DNA of 64,000 bases. Source: Fistularia commersonii. Lineage: Eukaryota > Chordata > Actinopteri > Syngnathiformes > Fistulariidae. A model generated the notes under the pieces. It did not search any database. It had not been told where the DNA came from and saw nothing but the letters and a program-made list of their open reading frames with translations. Position numbers and translations under genes: made by a program. Shown here piece by piece: positions 27,915 to 39,095 of this stretch. Position 1 is the stretch's first letter, and every line of letters begins with the position of its first letter. Location: NCBI GenBank assembly GCA_037954325.1, contig JBBMNZ010000097.1, forward strand, positions 37,501-101,500, read 5' to 3'.

Positions 27915-28362
27915 ACACTTTAATTCCACTCTTTTATATACGCATGTCTGGAGTTCCGGGAGCTCGTTCTCAACGTTCTGGGGATAATCATAGCTGTGCT
28001 GATAGCATTCGCCGAAACGCGCCCCCCCCCACACCACCAGCACCACCACCACCCCACACACATTAGCTCCTCCATTCATTCACATGTACACGCCGGCTGC
28101 TCCGGGAGCTCCACGCCGACGTTTCGGTGATCGATGTCCGCAGAAGGTGCACCATTGCTGGTCTGCGGTGTCCTGTAGACCCCCCCCCCCCTCCATACAC
28201 ACATGCAATACGCCTTGAAACGCATCGCTCGCACCGACGCGGGGAATCCTTTACCCTACTTCCACAACAACGGCGAGAATCGCGTTGCGTCGGAAGGGGG
28301 GGGGGGGGGGGGGGGCATTAAGGGGGGGAGAGAGAGGCATGGAGATTTTCTCAGCCTCTCAT
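27861..28362. repeat. CA array, module M copies, poly-C/poly-G tracts
   Basis: (CA)n at 27855-27918, GGAGTTCCGGGAGCTCG, a run of C and CACCAC, a module M in plus orientation (GCTCCGGGAGCTCCACG ... GGTGCACCATTGC), then C- and G-runs (G run about 28296-28314). 28020-28362 is the reverse complement of 11738-12080. No gene seen. Confidence 0.8.
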
Positions 28363-28905
28363 TCTTTTTTTTTTTTTTTAATTGAACATAAATAGTACAC
28401 ACAACTATACAAATGTACAAATAAACATGGCAAGGTAGCACTGAATGTCAATGAAACAACCAGGCATGAGGAAGCAAAGGACATAAGGACATTCGTTCTG
28501 TATGGAATCAGAAGTTAATAGTGTTAACGGTTTGTGAGAAATTTACAATGCTAGACAAAAAAAGAAATTAAAATGAAATAATTAAATCAATAGATTGACT
28601 AATAGAAAATTAAAACGAAAAAAAGATTGCAAGGGGAGTACAACATGTAATTAAGTTGGCGACTCACAAGGAATCTCAGATATCAAACTGTATATTTTTT
28701 GTTGATTATATATAGATATATACAAAACAAACATATATTGTTTGTTGTTGTTTATTTTTGGGATATATTGAGGAATATTTGTTGGAAAGGAGTCACAATC
28801 GCTTTTTGACAATGTCGAAGTGTATAGGTAGCGATAGAATTTAAAGATTTCTGTGGAAATTATAGCCTCATCTGTAATTTCCTTGTTGTTAAGACGGGCT
28901 TCCGC
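28363..28905 (-). mobile_element. L1-clade LINE 3' region with poly(A)
   Basis: On the minus strand the end is a poly(A) run (28363-28378). Upstream is an AT-rich 3' UTR and, near 28770-28900, an ORF2 linker encoding NNKEITDEAIISTEIFKFYS. The RT is missing, so the element is internally deleted. GGACATAAGGACATTCG at 28480-28495 is the uninterrupted copia-B target. Confidence 0.8.
28486..28490. other. empty target site of copia-B (AGGAC)
   Basis: In this L1 copy ATAAGGAC and ATTCG are contiguous. Beside copia-B the left half is at 11604 and 34518 (as reverse complement) and the right half, AGGACATTCG, at 42496. Confidence 0.85.
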
Positions 28906-29231
28906 TTTGCTCCGCTCCTCCGCTCCTCCGCGCCTCCGCTGCGGAACCAGGTACTACCGATCCGCCGGACTCAGGTGAATTGCGGACAGGGCTTTTGCTG
29001 TCCTCCGCTTCTCCGCTTTTGGCCCTGGAACTCCCGAACCGCTGGACATAGGCGAATCACGGTCCGGGCTTCTGCCCTCCTCCGCTCCTCACCTCATCCG
29101 CTCCAGGCCCTGGTACTCCCTGTCCGCGGGAACCCCCCCACCACCACCACCACCACCAAAACAAACTCTCACACACAGATAAACACACGCACACACACAC
29201 ACACACAGACACACACACACCAACACACACA

Positions 29232-29270
<39 letters not shown>

Positions 29271-29678
29271 GAACTCATCATAGCTGTGCTAATAGCATTG
29301 GCCAAAACGTATCCACAACAAAAGAAACATTAGCTCATCCACTCATTCACATATGTGTGTGCCCAGAGGTACGGGAGCTCCAGTCATACGTCCGGGTGAT
29401 CTATGTCCGGAGAAGGCTCACATTGGCCCGTCTAAGGGGTTCTTATGCCCCCAAGCTTCCCCGCCTCTGAGAGGAGAAACATTACCTCCGCTCCTCCGCT
29501 TCTCAGCTCATCCGCTCGAGGCCCCGGTACTCCCTGTCCGCGACCCCCCCCCACCTAAACAAATTCACACTCACACACACGCACACACACACACACACAG
29601 ACACACACACACACAAACACACCTTAACTCATCATAGCTGTGCTAATAGCATTAGCCGAAACGCATCCACAACCAAAC
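28906..29678. repeat. composite satellite with CA arrays
   Basis: CTCCG blocks, GAATTGCGGACAGGGC and CCGCTGGACATAGGCG spacers, CA arrays at about 29170-29268 and 29568-29622, and a module M at about 29365-29450. It leads into copia-B copy 2 exactly as the satellite leads into copy 1. Confidence 0.88.
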
Positions 29679-30033
29679 TGTTGCGTTTAAGTTCGCAGCT
29701 TCTTCGTTTTCCATGTTTCGGAAGGAATTCACAAGTTCGCCTTGTTTGAATCATCTTTTATTTTCTTCTTCACAGCTCCGGGAATCAACATCGGTTAGCC
29801 ATGGGACATGTACAGTACAGAGTGAGGGAAAAATTCCCGCCAGCACCGCTATACCAAAAAAAAACACTGACGTAGAAGTTAACGTCAAGTTAGCTGAACA
29901 GTCGCGAAAAACTAAAACAAGTCCCAAACCTTGTCATAAAGTGCCATGCATTTCCTGAGAGTAGATACAAATACAACATATGTATACTAGAATGTAAACT
30001 CAAATAAAACTAATGAGATCACCTATCTCAACA
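29679..30033 (-). repeat. 3' LTR of copia-B copy 2
   Basis: Plus-strand TGTTGCGTTTAAG to ATCTCAACA. It shows small differences from the copy 1 LTR (TTCGCCTTG, AATCATC). Confidence 0.92.
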
Positions 30034-30183
30034 CCCCCTCTTGATCTCAACATCCAAAAAAAAACTTTGGACATTTTAATTTCCAAAGAACCACTTTTTG
30101 AATTTTTCTATTTTTACCTTTGTCATGAGTTTTGTCGAGATGTCTGCCAACATGTCCTCTGATGGACAATAGATAAGATTTAT

Positions 30184-32796
30184 TTAACCCTCACTGAGTG
30201 CTTCACGAATGAAATGATATTTTACATCAATGTGTTTTGACCTTTGTCTGTTTACAGGATTCTTACTCAGTGCGATGGCCCCCTGATTGTCTCCGTAGAT
30301 TGTTGTGCAACTGTACATTTTGTTGTCCATACCGTTTAACAGTTGAGACAGGTACATGTTTTCTTGTGCGGTGGTGGCTCGGCCGATGTATTCAGCCTCA
30401 CATGTTGACAGGGCCACTGTGGGCTGTTTCCTTGACTTCCATGCAATGGCTGGGCCTTGTTTTGTTAAACTGAAACAGTAGCCTGTAGTGCTACGTCTGT
30501 CTTCTACAGATGATGCCCAGTCTGAATCACTGTAAGCTATCAGGTTCAAATCCTCCTTATTTGTCTTGAAACTTAGTTCATAATCAGCTGTCCCCTTCAA
30601 ATACCTCAGAACATGTTTTGCAGCTACTAAGTTTTCTACTTTTGGCATTGCCAGATTCTGTGATAGTTTGCTCACTATCCAGCTGATATCAGGTCTGGTG
30701 CAAGTCATGGCATAAATAAGACTGCCTACAATCTCACGATATTCTTTGGGGTCGACAGGTTCACTTTGCTCATTTTCATCAGCTACAGGGATGCCCTCTA
30801 ATTTTTGCTCACTTGGAGTAGATCTTGCTTTACATTCTGACATTCCAAATCTCTCTAGCATTTTTAGGATGTACTTTGTCTGGTTCATTTTGATTTCATC
30901 CCCCTTTTGTTCAAATTGTATGCCCAAAAAATATGATAGTTTCCCCAGGTCTTTCATGTTGAACTTGAATTTCATGTTCTGTTTAAATGTGCTGAGTGCA
31001 TCATTGCTGCTTGCGGCAATAATTAAATCATCTACCCAAATTATTACAATGATTGTGTCACCATTTTCCGTCTGTTTTCTGTACACACAGTGGTCAGAGA
31101 GATTTCTCACAAAGTTGTCCTGTTCTAAATGGTCATTAAGGAGTTCATACCAGTTTCTTCCTGATTGTTTCAGGCCATAAAGAGATTTCTTTAATCTATA
31201 CACTAGTTTCTCTCCTGTTTCTGACATCATTTCAAACCCTTCTGGTTGTTCCAAGAAAATCTCCTCATGTATAGGAGCATGTAAATATGCCGTCTTAACA
31301 TCCATTTGATGGACAATGAGGTTATTTTGTACAGCTATCTGCATTAGTGCCCGCACTGATGTAATGTTAGCTGTCGGTGCAAAAGTTTCATAGTAGTCTA
31401 TGCCTTCTGTTTGATTGTAACCCTTAGCTACATATCTGGCCTTAAATATTTGTCCTCCTTCAGCATTTTCTTTAAGGGCAAATACCCATTTTCCTCCAAT
31501 TACTTTTCTCCCTTCAGGTAAAGTTGTCAGTTCAAATGTGTCATTCTGTTTAAGCGAGTCAATCTCTTCCCTCATGGCACAATTCCACCCAGGTGCCAGT
31601 GGTGACTTCAGTGCTTCACTATAATTCTGTGGGACTCCGCACACAGTCCTGTAACAGTAATCAATAGTTGTATGATTTTTATCATTGTTAATATAGTCTG
31701 TCTGATAATCCTCTAAATACCTTGGAACGACCCTTTTTCGTCTAGGATAGCGACTGGTTTGATTATATCTGGGTTTTATGTCTGACCTCGTCTCTTTTTC
31801 ATTTTGGACATTTTCTGCTGTTTCTTCATCATGTGACACATCTGCGTTAGTACTCTCATCCTCATTTTGTATATGGTTGTCTGTTTTATCTTCACTTTGT
31901 GACACATCTATACTGGTTTCATCTGTAGATTCTGTGTCTTCATATCCCTGGATTTCTGTCTCATAATCATCAGTTTGTGTTTGTTGTTCAATTCTTCCCT
32001 TTTTGATCAATTTCACCAGTCTCTGTTTTGACACTTTTTCTGTAAGTGGATTATAGACCAGGTATGAAGGGCTTTTCTTACTGTATCCCACAAATATTCC
32101 TCTTTCACATCTGGGATCCAATTTCTTAGTGTCATGTTTGTATGCATAACACTCAGTTCCGAATATCCACATTTTTGAAAGATTTGGCTTTCTCCCTGTT
32201 AACATGAAGTATGGGGTATTTTTGTGTCTGTCATTGTAACATCTATTTCGAATATGGGCAGCGGTCTGGACAGCATAAGGCCACAAAACCTTTGGTAATC
32301 CTTTTGCTATTAGCATACACCTTGCCATTTCAAAAAGGGTCCTCCATTGTCTTTCTGCTGTCCCATTTTGATGGGGAGAGTATGGGGATGATGTTTCATG
32401 TCTTATGCCTTTCTCCCTTAGAAGAGATTGAAAAGCATTTCCTGTGTATTCAGTCCCGTTGTCTGACCTGATACATTTGACACGACCATACGCTGCGCTG
32501 TCAGCAAGGAACTTCTCTGTTGCTAATGTAGCTTCACTCTTGTATTTGAGAAAATATACAAATACTGCCCCTGAATAATCATCTGTGAATGAAATGACAT
32601 ACTTATGCCCTTCTTGACCAGCTGGTTCAATCGGGCCTGATAAGTCAGTGTGTACCATTTTTAGGGGTGCATCAGCTTTTGCATCAGCTTGCCTGTTTCT
32701 GCTATTTGTGAATTTTCCCTCCGTGCATACGTTACAGTCTACGTTACAGTCTACCTTGGTCTGACCTGTAATCTTCATACCCTCGACTAAGTTTGG
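30184..32796 (-). pseudogene. pol: copia-B pol, copy 2
   Basis: The translation matches the copy 1 pol except for one residue (EDYQTD for EDDQTD). Integrase DD35E, WVDD and RNase H motifs are all present. The same in-frame TGA (32797-32799) precedes it and the same TAA (30184-30186) ends it before the conserved C-terminal tail. The shared defects show that both copies derive from one already defective element. Confidence 0.92.
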
Positions 32797-34197
32797 TCAT
32801 TTTAATACATCTTTTACATTGCAGTGTCCCATAATCTCATGCCATGTTTTGACATCACAAGTTAAGTTTACTCTATCCCTGGACATCATGTCATTTACTG
32901 TATCATCATAAAGTTGTTGATAATTTACCGTTCTTATGTAGTAGAGTCTGTCACATTCCTCAATGCTGAAAATTTTTCCTTCTTTGGTTATGAGTCTGTT
33001 CTCTCCTTCTTTGAATATCACGCTGGCTCCATCAGCTGTGGCTGCCTTCACCGATATGAAGTCCTGAGGATATGATGGGATGAATAAGGCTCCCCTTAAG
33101 GTTACCAGGACAGGTTTTCCTTCAATGTCCTGGAGTAACACTTCTGCATCACCTCTTTTTAGTGCCACTTTGTTTCTTCTGGTCCCGTCTGCTAGCTCCA
33201 TGTAATGTTTGTTTGGGTTGAAAAACTCATCAAATCTTATGAATTTGTCTTCTTGTGTTATGATGTGTGATGTAGCGCCACAGTCTACCATCAGTCCATT
33301 TTTTCTGATATTTTCCGGAGGGACTTTTTGACTGACCTTGAATACAAAAGTTTGCTCATCTTCCTTATCTTTGTCTTGGATGTCTGTGTTTTGTTTGACC
33401 GAGTCTTCTTTGGGCTTGGATTTTCTTCTGCATGTCTCATCGGTGTGGGTTGCGCTTCTGTGATAGCTGCACCATTTTGGCCCTGATTTTTGGTGACAAG
33501 CTTTTGCCATATGGCCACGGTTTCCACATCCATAGCAGATCACCGTTGACATGTCCACTTTCATTACATTGTCTGATTTGGTTTTGCTGTCAAACTTTTC
33601 AGTCTCTTCATAACTTCTTAGTTTACTCTTGAACTGAATAAACGTCATTTCTTCACTGCTCTGAGTTACGTGAATGACGAAGGGCTTGTACGGTTCTGGA
33701 AGCCCTTTCATAACCATAGCGATCATCAGCTCATCACTTATCACCTGTTTTGTGTTTCTCAGAGCGGTGACTGCCTTTTCTGCTCTGATAATGTAATCTG
33801 TTATTGTTTCGTCGGGTTCCTTCTTGAGTGAGCATAGTTCGCTGTACAGGGAAATAATTCTGGGCTTACCCTGGCTGGCGTAATGATCCCGTAATATTTT
33901 CAAAGCTTTTCGACCGTCATCTGCGGCTTCCCTCATTACCAATGATAGACTTTTATCATCGAGGAACTGGATAAGCTCAGCGTAGCATTCTGCATTTTTA
34001 TCTGGGTCGGGCTCAACAGTTGAAAGTATTGTCTCTTTCAAACCTTCGAGTCGCATGTGTCCCAGAAACTTTACTTCCCAAAGCTCGTAGTTGTTTTCGT
34101 CTCCATCGAAAACCAAACGTTGCCATCTTCCTCCTTTTGTTCGTTGCCTGGGCCCATAACCTGTTGCGTTTAAGTTTGCAGCTTCTTCGTTTTCCAT
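32797..34197 (-). CDS. gag: copia-B Gag-protease, copy 2
   Basis: Identical in translation to copy 1 (9883-11283): start codon in the 5' LTR at 34197, reading through the primer site at 34148-34161, CCHC knuckle, DCGAT protease motif and a terminal TGA inside the integrase zinc finger. The lack of any difference over 467 codons supports very recent duplication or gene conversion. Confidence 0.85.
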   Translation of the reverse strand: MENEEAANLNATGYGPRQRTKGGRWQRLVFDGDENNYELWEVKFLGHMRLEGLKETILSTVEPDPDKNAECYAELIQFLDDKSLSLVMREAADDGRKALKILRDHYASQGKPRIISLYSELCSLKKEPDETITDYIIRAEKAVTALRNTKQVISDELMIAMVMKGLPEPYKPFVIHVTQSSEEMTFIQFKSKLRSYEETEKFDSKTKSDNVMKVDMSTVICYGCGNRGHMAKACHQKSGPKWCSYHRSATHTDETCRRKSKPKEDSVKQNTDIQDKDKEDEQTFVFKVSQKVPPENIRKNGLMVDCGATSHIITQEDKFIRFDEFFNPNKHYMELADGTRRNKVALKRGDAEVLLQDIEGKPVLVTLRGALFIPSYPQDFISVKAATADGASVIFKEGENRLITKEGKIFSIEECDRLYYIRTVNYQQLYDDTVNDMMSRDRVNLTCDVKTWHEIMGHCNVKDVLK

Positions 34198-34517
34198 GTT
34201 TCGGAAGGAATTCACAAGTTTGCCTTGTTTGAATCGTCTTTTATTTTCTTCTTCACAGCTCCGGGAATCAACATCGGTTAGCCATGGGACATGTACAGTA
34301 CAGAGTGAGGGAAAAATTCCCGCCAGCACCGCTATACCAAAAAAAGAACACTGACGTAGAAGTTAACGTCAAGTTAGCTGAACAGTCGCGAAAAACTAAA
34401 ACAAGTCCCAAACCTTGTCATAAAGTGCCATACATTTCCTGAGAGTAGATACAAATAAAACATATGTATACTAGAATGTAAACTCAAATAAAACTAATGA
34501 GATCACCTATCTCAACA
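34162..34517 (-). repeat. 5' LTR of copia-B copy 2
   Basis: 356 bp, apparently identical to 11248-11603, followed by the same L1 flank GTCCTTATGTCC. Confidence 0.93.
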
Positions 34518-34648
34518 GTCCTTATGTCCTTTGCTTCCTCATGCCTGGTTGTTTCATTGACATTCAGTTCTACCTTGCCATGTTTATTTGTACATTTGTA
34601 TATTTGTGTGTACTATTTATGTTCAATTAAAAAAAAAAAAAAAAGAAT
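34518..34648 (+). mobile_element. L1-clade LINE 3' end with poly(A)
   Basis: Copy of 11604-11737; the poly(A) run is at about 34629-34644. Confidence 0.8.
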
Positions 34649-34990
34649 GAGAGGCTGAGAAAATCTCCATGTCTCTCTCCCCCCCCCTTAATGCCCCCCC
34701 CCCCCCCCCCTCTTCCTCACGGCGGCCGACGCAATGTGATTCTCGCCGTTGCTGTGGAAGTAGGGTAAAGGATTCCCCGCGTCGGTGCGAGCGATGCGTT
34801 TCAAGGCGTATTGCATGTGTGTATGGAGGGGGGGGGTCTACAGGATACCGCAGGCCGGCAATGGTGCACCTTCTGCGGACATCGATCACCGAAACGTCGG
34901 CGTGGAGCTCCCGGAGCAGCCGGCGTGTACATGTGAATGAATGGAGGAGCTAATGTGTGTGTGGTGGTGGTGGTGGGGGGGGGGGGGGGG
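34649..34990. repeat. GC-rich module with poly-C and poly-G tracts
   Basis: Copy of 11738-12084 with different C- and G-run lengths. Confidence 0.8.
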
Positions 34991-35259
34991 CGTTTCGGCT
35001 TGACGGGAAAGAAACCAAATGTGTCACAAATGCAAAAGTTTGGTGCTGTGTGCTATGCATACAAGCACAACAAAAAGAAACTTGACTCAAGAGGTGAGAA
35101 GGGAGTTTTCATTGGATATGACAAAAATAGTCCAGCTTATTTTGTATATTATCCAAATAGTGAAAGAGTACTAAAACAGACTGCTAAAATTTGTGTCGAA
35201 CCCATCTCCAGAGCAACAAACCCAGACAGAGATGAGCTCAGACCAGGATGATGATGATA

Positions 35260-35324
<65 letters not shown>

Positions 35325-36344
35325 CAGTTAGACATTTAAAGAGGCAAGGAGTTCCCTCAATGCTGACAAGTGGATGAAATCTATGGACGAAGAGATGGAG
35401 TCATTGAGAGAGAAGAACACTTTTACCCTAACACAGCTACCCCAAGGCAAGTGTGCAGTGGGGGTGGGGGTGGGGGGTGGGGGGCGTATGCGCTAAAAAG
35501 AAATGAAGATGGCACAAACAAATATAAAGCTCGTTATGTTGCTAAGGGCTACAGTCAAAAGTATGGCACGGATTTCGAGGAAACATTTTCTCCAACAGCA
35601 AATATGACAAGTGTGAGGGTGTTTATGCAGAAATCAGTTCCGGAAAATTTGTTCTTACACCAAATGGATGTAAAGACAGCCTATCTTCATGCACCCATAG
35701 ATTGTGAGCTCTGTGTAGAACAACCAGAAGGGTATGAAGTGACAAATAAAAAACAGAAGCTGGTGTGTAAACTTAAAAAGTCACTATACGTCCCTGAACA
35801 AGCCGGTCGTCATTGGGATCTGATGCTCCATTCTTACTTGATTGACAACGACTTTATTCAGAATGAAGCAGATCATTGTGTTTATGTCAAAGAAAACCAA
35901 AATGACAAGGTCATCATCATAATATGGGTAGATGATTTAATCATAGCTGCGAGTGATGAGGAAGTAATGAAAGATGTGAAAATCACGCTTACAGCTAGAT
36001 TTAAAATGAAGGACATGGGCAAAGTGATCAAAATCAATACCCAGAAAATATGTCAGTCAGAAGAGTGTGTTAAGATGTCACAAAGAAAATATGTGGAAAG
36101 GTAGCCCTACAGTATTGTCCAACACAAGAGATGCCGGCACATGTTATGACAAAGCCTGCATCACAGTTTAAGTTGTTGAATTTTTCAAAGTTGTTGTTTG
36201 TTGTTTGGGTCATGAGTATTTTATTTTGATGTAAATGGGCAAAGATACCAATAATATGAGAGCAAGTGGGGGCGTTGTTAACTGAGAAATATGCTCTCAA
36301 TTATTTTCCGTTTTATTTCCAAGGGCCAGTCTCAGCTTCCGGTC
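34991..36344 (+). pseudogene. copia-A fragment, unit U1 (copy 2)
   Basis: Integrase C-terminal segment, GAT array (35247-35323), RT with the frame-shifting G tract at 35460-35484, WVDDLIIAA, KYVER stop at 36104, pol tail and 69 bp LTR (from about 36276). Substitutions relative to copy 1 include KARYV for KACYV and KDVKITL for KEVKIML. Confidence 0.84.
35247..35323 (+). repeat. GAT microsatellite
   Basis: Counterpart of 12335-12412, of about the same length. Confidence 0.95.
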
Positions 36345-36831
36345 AACAGGATCCCGCAGACCGGCCAAGGTGCACCTTCTTCGGACACGGATCCCCGTGA
36401 CGTCGGCGTGAAGCTCCGGGAGCACCAGACATGCACATATGAATAAGCGAAGGAGTCAACTCCATAAGTCCTCCACTCACGGCCTCGGTGTCACTGAATC
36501 GAGCAATTTGGTTTTTAATGTTTAAAAATCGGCTTAATATTGAGGTGGAAAACACAGCGGTATCGTTAAAATACAGTAACAGGGTGATAACATCCATGTA
36601 AGAAGTGGAGGGGGATTTATTGCACTCACGGCCCCACTCGTTTATTCCTCTCATACACAGCGGCCAGATCACCTGGTGGAGCTCCAAGCGCTGTGCACAG
36701 TCGGATGCCGCCATCTAGCGGACATAAAATGTAAGGAAGCGGAGGGAGAAAGCCATCCGGTGTTCCCCGAGTAGCGGCGACGAACGAGTTTAGAGCCGTG
36801 GAGAAGGTTTGCTTCCCCCCCAACCTCTCTT
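36345..36831. repeat. R unit (copy 2, first)
   Basis: Contains the 123-codon minus frame (36343-36714) and the CTCF-like word at 36708-36721. Confidence 0.8.
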
Positions 36832-36866
<35 letters not shown>

Positions 36867-36962
36867 CTTCTTCCCCTTCTTCTTCTTCTTCTTCTTCTTC
36901 TTCTTCTTCTTCTTCTTCTTCTTCTTCTTCTTCTTCTTCTTCTTCTTCTTCTTCTTCTTCTT
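36832..36962. repeat. TTC microsatellite
   Basis: (TTC)n with one CCCC interruption; about 30 bp shorter than the copy 1 array at 13923-14085, which accounts for the offset change between the duplicates. Confidence 0.95.
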
Positions 36963-37405
36963 TTGTCTTTTCCCGTCAGGTGTGGCCACAGCGAGTCAAC
37001 TTTCTCCATCTAACCCTATTCTCCGTATCCTCCTCTCTCACACCAACTACCTTCATATCCTCTCTCACCACGTCCATAAATCCTCTCTTTGGTCTTCCTC
37101 GAGACCTCTTGCCTTGCAGCTCCAATTCCAGCATCCGTCTACCAATATATTCTCTATCCCTCCTCTGTACATGACCGAACCATCTCAGTCTGGCTTCTCT
37201 GACCTTCTCTCCAAAACATCGAACATGTGCTGTTCCTCTGATACTCATTCCTGATCCTATCAATCCTGGTCACTCCGTAAGAGAACCTCAACATCTTCAT
37301 ATCTGCAACCTCTAGTTCTGCCTGCTGTCTTTTTGTCATTGTAACAGTTTCTAGTCCATACATCATCGCTGGTCTCACCACTGTCTTGTACACCTTTGTA
37401 CACCT
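36963..37405 (-). pseudogene. 3' fragment of an RTE-like LINE (copy 2)
   Basis: Same two minus-strand frames as 14086-14525 with the same frameshift (NEYQRNS); small changes include TVTMTKRQQAE. The terminal RCGHT variant is shared with 14.1 kb and with 19.9 kb. Confidence 0.8.
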
Positions 37406-38602
37406 TGGTAATGGGCAACCCCGTATCTGACCGTGTGACAAAGCCAAGCAGTGCAGACAATGTGAGACGATCAACTAGAACCAAAAAGAAGCCCAGTTAC
37501 TTTAATAGTTATGTGACTAGTGCTATTGACGATGACCAAGTGTTCACTAACATTGACTACTGTTATAGACTGGCGTGTGGTGTCCCACAGACATTTAAAG
37601 AGGCAAGGAGTTCACTTAATGCTGACAAGTGGATGAAATCTATGGACGAAGAGATGGAGTCATTGAGAGAGAAGAACACTTTTACCCTAACACAGCTACC
37701 CCAAGGCAAGTGTGCAGTGGGGGTGGGGGTGGGGGGTGGGGGGCGTAAGCGCTAAAAAGAAATGAAGATGGCACAAACAAATATAAAGCTCGGTATGTTG
37801 CTAAGGGCTACAGTCAAAAGTATGGCACGGATTTCGAGGAAACATTTTCTCCAACAGCAAATATGACAAGTGTGAGGGTGTTTATGCAGAAATCAGTTCC
37901 GGAAAATTTGTTCTTACACCAAATGGATGTAAAGACAGCCTATCTTCATGCACCCATAGATTGTGAGCTCTGTGTAGAACAACCAGAAGGGTATGAAGTG
38001 ACAAATAAAAAACAGAAGCTGGTGTGTAAACTTAAAAAGTCACTATACGTCCCTGAACAAGCCGGTCGTCATTGGAATCTGATGCTCCATTCTTACTTGA
38101 TTGACAATGACTTTATTCAGAATGAAGCAGATCATTGTGTTTATGTCAAAGAAAACCAAAATAACAAAGTCATCATCATAATATGGGTAGATGATTTAAT
38201 CATAGCTGCGAGTGATGAGGAAGTAATGAAAGAGGTGAAAATCATGCTTACAGCTAGATTTAAAATGAAGGACATGGGCAAAGTGATCAAAATCAATACC
38301 CAGAAAATATGTCAGTCAGAAGAGTGTGTTAAGATGTCACAAAGAAAATATGTGGAAAGGTAGCCCTACAGTATTTTCCAACACAAGAGATGCCGGCACA
38401 TGTTATGACAAAGCCTGCATCACAGTTTAAGTTGTTGAATTTTTCAAAGTTGTTGTTTGGGTCATGAGTATTTTATTTTGATGTAAATGGGCAAAGATAC
38501 CAATAATATGAGAGCAAGTGGGGGCGTTGTTAACTGAGAAATATGCTCTCAATTATTTTCCGTTTTATTTCCAAGGGCCAGTCTCAACTTCCCAGTCAAC
38601 AG
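37406..38602 (+). pseudogene. copia-A fragment, unit U2 (copy 2)
   Basis: Pre-RT linker (37396 onward), frame shift at the G tract 37719-37743, then RT from about 37770 to the stop at 38363. Unlike U2 of copy 1, the KKQKLVCKLKKS segment is intact, so RT reads without the second break. RNase H is deleted as in all copies. Confidence 0.84.
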
Positions 38603-39068
38603 GACCCCGCAGACCGGCCAAGGTGCACCTTCTTCGGACACGGATCCCTGTGACGTCGGCGTGAAGCTCCGGGAGCACCAGACATGCACATATGAATAAG
38701 CGGAGGAGTCGATTCCATAAGTCCTCCACTCACGGCCTCGGTGTCACTGAATCGAGCAATCTGTTTTTTTAATGTTTAAAAATCGGCTTAACATTGAGGT
38801 CGAAAAAACAGCGGTATCGTTAAAATACAGTAACAGGGTGATAACATCCATGTAAGAAGTGGAGGGGGATTTATTGCACTCACGGCCCCACTCGTTTATT
38901 CCTCTCATACACAGCAGCCAGATCACCTGCTGGAGCTCCAAGCGCTGTGCACAGTCGGATGCCGCCATCTAGCGGACATAAAATGTAAGGAAGCGGAGGG
39001 AGAAAGCCATCCGGTGTTCCCCGAGTAGCGGCGACGAACGAGTTTAGAGCCGTGGAGAAGGTTTGCTT
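38603..39068. repeat. R unit (copy 2, second)
   Basis: More diverged than the others: the 123-codon minus frame is broken near 38765 (extra T in a T-run). The CTCF-like word is at 38962-38975. It ends GTTTGCTT at the joint with copia-B. Confidence 0.78.
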
Positions 39069-39095
39069 TGGGTAGATGATTTAATTATTGCAGCA
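39069..39095 (+). mobile_element. copia-B RT stub, left target copy of LINE
   Basis: TGGGTAGATGAT... encodes WVDDLIIAA; 39078-39095 is the left 18 bp target duplicate. The copia-B sequence resumes at 41158. Confidence 0.88.

Larger units (their letters stand above)
29679..34517 (-). mobile_element. copia-B retrotransposon, copy 2
   Basis: Same structure, stops and flanks as copy 1. The 3' LTR (29679-30033) is 355 bp because its A-run has 9 bases, the 5' LTR is 34162-34517. The purine tract before the 3' LTR is intact here (AAGAGGGGG) but changed in copy 1 (AAGACTGGG). Confidence 0.93.
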
